A DNA stretch of 5,857 nt from assembly GCA_023416875.1 (NCBI GenBank), contig JAEZGT010000050.1, positions 1-5,857 of the forward strand, read 5' to 3'. Below are positions 1-4,285 of this stretch, one piece after another. Position numbers and translations under genes: made by a program. The notes under the pieces were generated by a model. The model made no database searches and was not told the origin of the DNA. It worked only from the letters and a program-made list of their open reading frames with translations. Position 1 is the stretch's first letter, and each line of letters starts with the position of its first letter. Source of the DNA: Pseudomonadota bacterium. GTDB lineage: Bacteria; Pseudomonadota; Gammaproteobacteria; Pseudomonadales; Cellvibrionaceae.

Positions 1-378
1 GTAGAGAGCGGCGAGAGTACCGAATTCAAAATAGGTTAGAGAAATATCGCCGCGCGCTTCGTCAATAGCGGTGAAAGCCCTGCAGATATCCTCGTCCGTG
101 GCAAACTGGCCATTGATGCGGATGCGCTCGCGGTAATGCAGGATATGCGGGGAAGAGTAGACACCGCAGGTCTCACCTGCGGTCAACAGCAGCTGTTCCA
201 GCGCCGCGACACAGGTGCCCTTGCCGTTGGTGCCGGCGACCGTTACGACTTTGCTGCGTGTCGGCAACAACCCTAACCGCAGCGCCACCTCGCGAACGCG
301 CTCCAATCCCAGATCGATCGCTACCGGGTGGCAGCTCTCCTGCCACCGCAACCAATCATCAAGACGCTCGAAGCGCAC
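1..378 (-). CDS. folC: Bifunctional dihydrofolate synthase / folylpolyglutamate synthase, N-terminal part (truncated by window edge)
   Basis: Cytosolic ATP-dependent Mur-ligase-family enzyme. It adds glutamate to dihydropteroate to make dihydrofolate, then extends the polyglutamate tail of folates. The first 126 codons are visible. They show the family P-loop GTNGKGT at residues 49-55 inside VVTVAGTNGKGT, the YSSPHI segment at 74-79, and DISLTYFEFGTLAAL near 111-125, all closely matching the remembered E. coli FolC. The DLGLERV segment at 22-28 is also a family hallmark. The C-terminal two thirds lie beyond position 1. The start is taken as GTG at 378, only 4 nt after the accD stop. No ATG, GTG or TTG lies upstream in frame before the stop at 414-412, although a CTG does. 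The ribosome binding site is weak, so coupling to accD translation is likely. Identity is secure; the exact start is less so. Confidence 0.95.
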   Translation of the reverse strand, partial: MRFERLDDWLRWQESCHPVAIDLGLERVREVALRLGLLPTRSKVVTVAGTNGKGTCVAALEQLLLTAGETCGVYSSPHILHYRERIRINGQFATDEDICRAFTAIDEARGDISLTYFEFGTLAALY

Positions 379-382
379 TACA

Positions 383-1255
383 TCAGCCCGCTTGGTTAAC
401 AGCGGGCAACTTCAGCAGCTTGGCGATCAGAGACGCCAGGCGGTCGCGCATTTCCCGGCGGTGAATAATGGTATCTATAGCGCCGTGCTCCAGCAGAAAC
501 TCCGAACGCTGAAATCCTTTGGGCAATTTCTGGCGGATAGTCTGCTCGATGATCGCAGGGCCGGCAAAGCCGGCTCGAGCGCCAGGCTCGGCAGCATTGA
601 TGTCGCCTAAGAGCGCGAGGCTTGCGGAAACACCACCGTAAACCGGATCGGTCATAACGGAAATGTAGGGAACGCCTTCCTGCTTCAAACGCTCAATCAC
701 GGCGCTGGTTTTCGCCATTTGCATCAGGGAGATCAAGGCTTCCTGCATGCGCGCACCGCCAGTGGCGGAGAAGCAAATCAGCGGGCGTTTTTCCTTCAGC
801 GCGACCTGGGCAGCCCGGGTGAAGCGTTCGCCCACCACATAGCCCATGGAGCCGCCGTGGAAAGCGAATTCAAACGCGGCGACCACAACTGGAATCCCTT
901 GCAAGGTTCCTTTCATCGCGATCAACGCGTCTTTTTCGCCAGTGGTCTTTTGCGCGGAGGTCAAACGCTCTTTGTACTTCTTAACGTCTTTGAACTTGAG
1001 GCGGTCGATCGGCACCACGTCTGCGGCGATCTCTTCCCTACCCTGCTCATCAAGGAAAATGTCCATGCGACGACGCGCACCTATGCGCATGTGATGGTCG
1101 CATTTGGGACATACATCCAGGCTTTTTTCCAATTCGGGCCGGTAAAGCACCGCCTCGCATTTAGTACATTTTTTCCAAAGCCCTTCCGGGACTTTGCTTT
1201 CACCGCGACGCTCTGAACGCACCACGTTGGGAACGATTTTTTCTAACCAACTCAT
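383..1255 (-). CDS. accD: Acetyl-CoA carboxylase carboxyltransferase subunit beta
   Basis: Beta subunit of the acetyl-CoA carboxylase carboxyltransferase. With AccA it moves the carboxyl group from carboxybiotin on AccB to acetyl-CoA, giving malonyl-CoA for fatty acid synthesis in the cytosol. The protein is 290 residues, near the 304 of E. coli. The N-terminal zinc ribbon is intact, with Cys30, Cys33, Cys49 and Cys52 (CTKC and CPKC). The crotonase-fold core carries FEFAFHGGSMG at about 128-138 and CFSATGGARMQEA at about 161-173. The C-terminal PKGFQRSEFLLEHGAID segment is also typical. The chosen start is ATG at 1255, giving MSWLEKI as in other AccD proteins. The reading frame could open 5 codons earlier at a TTG (1270), but that is not supported by the family N-terminus. 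It lies 41 nt after trpA and 4 nt before folC, with no terminator in between. Confidence 0.98.
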   Translation of the reverse strand: MSWLEKIVPNVVRSERRGESKVPEGLWKKCTKCEAVLYRPELEKSLDVCPKCDHHMRIGARRRMDIFLDEQGREEIAADVVPIDRLKFKDVKKYKERLTSAQKTTGEKDALIAMKGTLQGIPVVVAAFEFAFHGGSMGYVVGERFTRAAQVALKEKRPLICFSATGGARMQEALISLMQMAKTSAVIERLKQEGVPYISVMTDPVYGGVSASLALLGDINAAEPGARAGFAGPAIIEQTIRQKLPKGFQRSEFLLEHGAIDTIIHRREMRDRLASLIAKLLKLPAVNQAG

Positions 1256-1296
1256 AGCATCTGAACTCAATAATGGCCGACTGCGACGGGCCAGGA

Positions 1297-2106
1297 TTAT
1301 TTGGAATTCTGATCCAAGGCAGCGCGAATCGATGCCACCTTGAGACGCAACCCATCGAGAATCTGGATTTGGGCGTGGCCTGATCCCATGATGTCCACCA
1401 AGGCGCTGCCGACCACTACGCCGTCGGCGTAGCCACTGACCGCCTGGGCAGAAATGCCATCTTTAATGCCAAAGCCCACCATGACCGGCAGCTGGCTGTG
1501 ACGAGAAATAAGCTCGAGCTTATCTTTGACGGAGCCAATATCCAAATGGCTGGCGCCGGTCACACCTTTCAGGGAAACGTAATAGATAAAACCGCCGGCA
1601 AGCTCGGCGACTTTTTTAACGCGGGCTTCTGATGAAGTCGGCGCCAGCAGAAAAATACTTTCCAGACCGCGCGCGCGCAAACGGGTGTGGAGATCTTCGG
1701 CTTCTTCCGGTGGCAGATCCACCGTGTGCAGACCATCCACCCCTGCTTCCGCCGCGGCATCGGCAAAGTAGTCGTAACCCATACGCTCGACCGGATTGGC
1801 ATAACCCATCAGCACCACGGGTGTTTCTTGGTTCTTCTCACGAAACGCTTTCACCAGAGCCAGTGTGTCACGAAGGCTGGTGCCATGAGTAAGTGCGCGT
1901 TCGTGGCCGCGCTGAATAACAGGGCCTTCAGCCATGGGATCGGAAAAAGGCACTCCAATCTCGAGAATATCGGCACCCGCCTCTACCATGGTATGTAAAG
2001 CGGCCAAAGTGACATCAGGAGACGGATCACCGTTGACGATATAGGTAACCAGCGCTTTACGGCCGTCCTGCTTCAGCGCCTGAATTTTTTGCGTAATCCT
2101 GTTCAT
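1297..2106 (-). CDS. trpA: Tryptophan synthase alpha subunit
   Basis: Cleaves indole-3-glycerol phosphate to indole and glyceraldehyde 3-phosphate; indole is channelled to TrpB in the alpha2-beta2 complex. The TIM-barrel protein of 269 residues is full length. Numbering coincides with E. coli: catalytic Glu49 sits in DILEIGVPFSDP, Tyr175 in FIYYVS, and Thr183 in GVTGA. Phosphate-binding loops GFGIKDG (about 211-217) and VVVGSAL (about 230-236) are present. The second acidic active-site position, Asp60 in E. coli, is Glu60 here (MAEGP). The start is ATG at 2106, with GAGG 6 nt upstream. An in-frame TTG at 2118 overlaps this ribosome binding site and is less likely. Only 1 nt separates it from the trpB stop codon, and its ribosome binding site lies inside the last codons of trpB, so the two subunits are almost certainly translationally coupled. 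Confidence 0.98.
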   Translation of the reverse strand: MNRITQKIQALKQDGRKALVTYIVNGDPSPDVTLAALHTMVEAGADILEIGVPFSDPMAEGPVIQRGHERALTHGTSLRDTLALVKAFREKNQETPVVLMGYANPVERMGYDYFADAAAEAGVDGLHTVDLPPEEAEDLHTRLRARGLESIFLLAPTSSEARVKKVAELAGGFIYYVSLKGVTGASHLDIGSVKDKLELISRHSQLPVMVGFGIKDGISAQAVSGYADGVVVGSALVDIMGSGHAQIQILDGLRLKVASIRAALDQNSK

Positions 2107-2107
2107 G

Positions 2108-3322
2108 TCAAACCTCAATTCCGTCGATCTTCGCGACCGTCAAAATATCTTTGTCGCCGCGGCCGGACAGGTTGACGATCACAATGCCGTCCTTGTCCAT
2201 CTGCGCCGCCAGCTTTTCACCGTAGGCGACCGCGTGGGCGGATTCGAGGGCCGGCATTATGCCTTCCACCCGGGTCAGACTGCGGAACGCGGCCATGGCT
2301 TCGTCATCGGTGATGGCGACATAGTTCACCCGTCCAAGGTCTTTCAGCCACGCGTGTTCAGGCCCGACTCCTGGATAATCCAGGCCAGCAGACACGGAGT
2401 GCGTATCAATGATCTGGCCGTTTTCATCTTCCATAAGGTAAGTGCGGTTGCCGTGAAGAACACCCGGAACACCTTCATTCAGCGGCGCTGCGTGTCGACC
2501 GGTTTCCAGTCCAAGCCCACCCGCTTCGACGCCGTACATAGCCACGGAAGTGTCATCCAAAAACGGGTGGAACAGCCCTATAGCGTTGGAACCTCCGCCG
2601 ACACAGGCGACCAGCGCATCGGGGAGACGCCCCGTCTGCTCCAGACATTGAGCGCGCGCTTCGCGGCCGATGATGCACTGAAAATCCCGCACCAGCTGCG
2701 GGTACGGATGGGGACCCGCGGCGGTGCCGATGATATAGAAAGTGTCATCCACATTGGTGACCCAGTCGCGCATGGCTTCGTTCATGGCGTCTTTGAGGGT
2801 TTTCGACCCGGATTCCACCGGCACCACGGTGGCGCCAAGCAGCTTCATACGGTAGACGTTGAGGGACTGACGCTTGACGTCCTCCGAGCCCATATAGACA
2901 ACGCACTCCAACCCGAGCCGGGCGGCTACGGTCGCCGTCGCAACGCCATGCTGACCCGCCCCGGTCTCAGCAATTACGCGCTTCTTACCAGAATATTTGG
3001 CGAGCAATGCCTGACCGATCGTGTTGTTAACCTTATGGGCACCCGTGTGGTTGAGGTCTTCACGTTTGAGAAACAGACGCGCGCCGCCGGTTTTTTCAGT
3101 CCAGCGCTCCGCGAAATACAGGGGTGAAGGACGACCGACATAATGGGTCAAGTCGCGGTCGATCTCTGCCTGGAAAGCGGGATCATTTTTCAAACGGTTG
3201 TACATGCTCTGAAGTTCGTCCAAAGCGTAAAACAGGGTTTCAGAGACAAAACGCCCGCCGAACTGGCCGAAATGGCCGCGCTCATCCGGCATGCTGGCGA
3301 AATCAACTTTGGTATCGTTCAC
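2108..3322 (-). CDS. trpB: Tryptophan synthase beta subunit
   Basis: Pyridoxal-phosphate enzyme that condenses indole with L-serine to make L-tryptophan, working in complex with TrpA. The 404-residue protein is full length. The PLP Schiff-base lysine is Lys97 in NHTGAHKVNN (E. coli Lys87). Glu119 in AETGAGQHG matches the catalytic Glu109. The PLP phosphate loop GGGSNAIG is at 242-249, Asp315 in DYPGVGPEHAWL matches Asp305, and Ser387 in NLSGRGDKD matches Ser377. All are shifted by 10, consistent with a slightly longer N-terminus. The start is GTG at 3322, 6 nt after the trpF stop, with a GAG-type ribosome binding site overlapping the trpF end. An ATG 10 codons in (3292) is an alternative but would shorten the usual N-terminus. 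Confidence 0.98.
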   Translation of the reverse strand: MNDTKVDFASMPDERGHFGQFGGRFVSETLFYALDELQSMYNRLKNDPAFQAEIDRDLTHYVGRPSPLYFAERWTEKTGGARLFLKREDLNHTGAHKVNNTIGQALLAKYSGKKRVIAETGAGQHGVATATVAARLGLECVVYMGSEDVKRQSLNVYRMKLLGATVVPVESGSKTLKDAMNEAMRDWVTNVDDTFYIIGTAAGPHPYPQLVRDFQCIIGREARAQCLEQTGRLPDALVACVGGGSNAIGLFHPFLDDTSVAMYGVEAGGLGLETGRHAAPLNEGVPGVLHGNRTYLMEDENGQIIDTHSVSAGLDYPGVGPEHAWLKDLGRVNYVAITDDEAMAAFRSLTRVEGIMPALESAHAVAYGEKLAAQMDKDGIVIVNLSGRGDKDILTVAKIDGIEV

Positions 3323-3328
3323 GAAAAA

Positions 3329-4000
3329 TTACTCATGGTTTATCGAAATCGGGACCGCTTTCGCGCGGCTGATGAACTGCCGGATCAAATCCGTATCCTT
3401 AATGCCGGGGCTGGACTCGACGCCGCCGCTGACATCCACCGCCCAAGGGCGGACAGTTGCGACCGCTTGCGCAACGTTTGCAGATGTAAGACCGCCTGCC
3501 AACACCAAGGGGCGCGGCAGCGATGGAGGTATTTGCTGCCAATCAAAAACTTCGCCAGTGCCGCCGGGAATTCCAGGACGGTAAGCATCCAACAACAAGC
3601 CTGTCGCACTGCTATAGGCAACAGCAGCGGCCTTTATATCCACCCCTGGTTTCATGCGCAGTGCTTTTAAATAAGGACGGTAAAAGCTGCAACAAAATGT
3701 TTCGCTCTCATCACCATGAAACTGCAACAGGCTCAACGGCACTTGGCCTAGCACCTTTTCAATCTCCGCCGGTTGCGGATTGACGAAAAGCCCGACGACA
3801 CTAATGAGCGGGCCAGCGGCAAGTGCTATGTCGCGGGCACGACCCAGATCGGCCAAATTGCGCGGACTGGCACTATAGAACACCAACCCTATCGCGTCCG
3901 CGCCTGCCGCCGCCGCCGCAACGGCCGCGTCGGTTGTAGTGATACCGCAGATCTTTACTCGTACCGTTCGGGTGTCAACCACGCTAGCAATTCCGCGCAT
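3329..4000 (-). CDS. trpF: Phosphoribosylanthranilate isomerase
   Basis: Catalyses the Amadori rearrangement of N-(5-phosphoribosyl)anthranilate to CdRP, the third committed step of tryptophan synthesis. This is a stand-alone TIM barrel of 223 residues, not the TrpC-TrpF fusion of enterics. The expected general base Cys18 is in VRVKICGIT and the general acid Asp138 in LLLDAY, followed by GGTG at 146-149. LLQFHGDE at 91-98 and VDVSGGVE at 188-195 are family signatures. The ATG at 4000 is the most upstream start possible, because an in-frame TGA lies at 4012-4010. It has no good ribosome binding site. GTG at 3982, with GGA 9 nt upstream, would give MVDTRTVRVKICGIT and is a fair alternative. It is the first visible gene of the operon. 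The Ala-rich stretch near residues 24-35 forms part of the first barrel helix. Confidence 0.96.
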   Translation of the reverse strand: MRGIASVVDTRTVRVKICGITTTDAAVAAAAAGADAIGLVFYSASPRNLADLGRARDIALAAGPLISVVGLFVNPQPAEIEKVLGQVPLSLLQFHGDESETFCCSFYRPYLKALRMKPGVDIKAAAVAYSSATGLLLDAYRPGIPGGTGEVFDWQQIPPSLPRPLVLAGGLTSANVAQAVATVRPWAVDVSGGVESSPGIKDTDLIRQFISRAKAVPISINHE

Positions 4001-4062
4001 TTCGCCAGTTCAAAGGACGCGGATGGTATCAGAAAATTCAGTCGGAATAACAGCTTAGCGGC

Positions 4063-4079
4063 CCCAGGCTAAGCCAGGG
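4063..4079. repeat. 17-bp near-palindrome overlapping a second hairpin, upstream of trpF
   Basis: On the plus strand the sequence reads CCC-A-GGC-TAA-GCC-A-GGG, so two 3-bp GC arms on each side are separated by one symmetric mismatch around a 3-nt centre. On the trpF-sense strand it could fold as a short hairpin. One arm is shared with a second, mutually exclusive inverted repeat: GCTTAGC at 4053-4059 and GCTAAGC at 4068-4074, with an 8-nt loop. It lies about 63 nt upstream of the trpF start. It may be an operator for a dimeric regulator or part of an RNA leader. The symmetry is seen directly; any function is inference. Confidence 0.4.
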
Positions 4080-4113
4080 TCAGATTGCTAACCGCAAAAC
4101 TGATGAGTGCCAT
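4069..4113 (-). CDS. Possible 14-residue leader peptide upstream of trpF
   Basis: A mini-ORF encodes MALISFAVSNLTLA and ends in TAG. It starts at an ATG with AAAGGG 8 nt upstream (4127-4122), a better ribosome binding site than that of trpF itself. The stop codon lies inside the near-palindrome at 4063-4079 and one arm of the competing hairpin. It contains no tryptophan codon, so it is not a classical trp attenuator peptide. It is hydrophobic and rich in Leu, Ala and Ser. An ORF this short can arise by chance, and whether it is transcribed depends on an unmapped promoter. I give it low confidence as a real gene. Confidence 0.2.
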   Translation of the reverse strand: MALISFAVSNLTLA

Positions 4114-4165
4114 CGGAAAAACCCTTTGTGGCACGGCTCGCCGCATAGTGTCCAATCCTGTATGC

Positions 4166-4195
4166 TTGCCGCCCGCTGTCCTTATTGGCTATTTA
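4166..4195 (+). promoter_or_regulatory. Weak candidate sigma70 promoter for cysI
   Basis: TTGCCG at 4166-4171 matches 4 of 6 bases of the -35 consensus. TATTTA at 4190-4195 is a poor -10 hexamer, 18 nt downstream. If used, transcription would begin near 4202, leaving an untranslated leader of about 84 nt. The -10 would fall inside the AT-rich dyad at 4179-4210, as expected for operator control. The match is weak and could be coincidental. Confidence 0.22.
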
Positions 4196-4253
4196 TCGTG
4201 CAAATAAGGAGCGGCAGAAGCCCCATTAGCGGGTATTGCCGGGCCGGACAGCG
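4174..4253 (+). repeat. Outer inverted repeat CGCTGTCC / GGACAGCG upstream of cysI
   Basis: CGCTGTCC at 4174-4181 and GGACAGCG at 4246-4253 are perfect 8-bp reverse complements. They enclose 64 nt that also contain TTATT/AATAA arms (4182-4186, 4203-4207) and CGGCA/TGCCG arms (4212-4216, 4237-4241). Together they could form a three-way-junction RNA ending 32 nt before the cysI start codon. An 8-bp pair somewhere in 285 bp is expected about 0.6 times by chance, so the pair alone is not significant. Confidence 0.35.
4179..4210. promoter_or_regulatory. AT-rich dyad upstream of cysI, candidate operator
   Basis: TCCTTATT at 4179-4186 and AATAAGGA at 4203-4210 form a perfect 8-bp inverted repeat with a 16-nt spacer. 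A second, smaller dyad, TATTT (4190-4194) and AAATA (4202-4206), lies within it. The spacing between arm centres is 24 bp, a little over two helical turns, which suits a dimeric or tetrameric activator or repressor. The position before a sulfite reductase gene makes a CysB-type LysR regulator a natural guess, but I cannot confirm a CysB motif. Arm bases 4179-4181 are shared with the larger repeat at 4174-4253. Confidence 0.4.
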
Positions 4254-4267
4254 TTATTTTTACTGCC

Positions 4268-4273
4268 AGGGGA
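4268..4273 (+). promoter_or_regulatory. Ribosome binding site of cysI with long spacing
   Basis: AGGGGA lies 12 nt before the cysI ATG, longer than the usual 5-9 nt. It is the only purine-rich Shine-Dalgarno-like stretch near this start. The ATG is nevertheless fixed by the conserved N-terminus MYVYDEYD and by the lack of other in-frame ATG, GTG or TTG codons back to the TAA at 4205. Confidence 0.5.
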
Positions 4274-4285
4274 AACGAACTTTTC

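Larger units (their letters stand above)
4001..4285. other. Divergent intergenic region between trpF and cysI
   Basis: This 285-bp stretch separates the two oppositely oriented transcription units, so it should hold promoters for both. I see no convincing gene. It contains one short minus-strand mini-ORF and several dyads, listed separately. No strong sigma70 promoter stands out on either strand. On the trpF side the best fit, CTGTTA with GATACC 17 nt downstream, matches each consensus hexamer at only about three positions. No rho-independent terminator (GC-rich hairpin followed by a T run) is present. No truA or fimV remnant is recognisable upstream of trpF. Confidence 0.8.

Noticed and set aside
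560..574. Perfect hairpin GCCGGC-AAA-GCCGGC resembling a terminator stem
   Set aside because: It lies inside accD and is explained by the codons for the conserved Ala-Gly-Phe-Ala-Gly segment. There is no T run and it is not at a gene end.
1256..1296. Possible terminator or promoter in the 41-nt trpA-accD gap
   Set aside because: No stable hairpin, T run or recognisable -35/-10 pair is visible. It reads as an ordinary intra-operon spacer with a weak GAG ribosome binding site.
2105..3127. Long plus-strand open frame of 340 codons opposite trpB
   Set aside because: It is the antisense shadow of trpB, which has every catalytic residue. The plus-strand translation shows no recognisable family or ribosome binding site.
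3903..3920. Run of GCC/GCCG units resembling a simple repeat
   Set aside because: It encodes the Ala-rich helix of TrpF that is typical of this family, so no separate repeat function is needed.
4069..4113. Classical trp leader peptide with tandem Trp codons
   Set aside because: The only short ORF in the leader has no Trp codon and is not followed by a terminator hairpin with a T run, so a standard trp attenuator is not supported.
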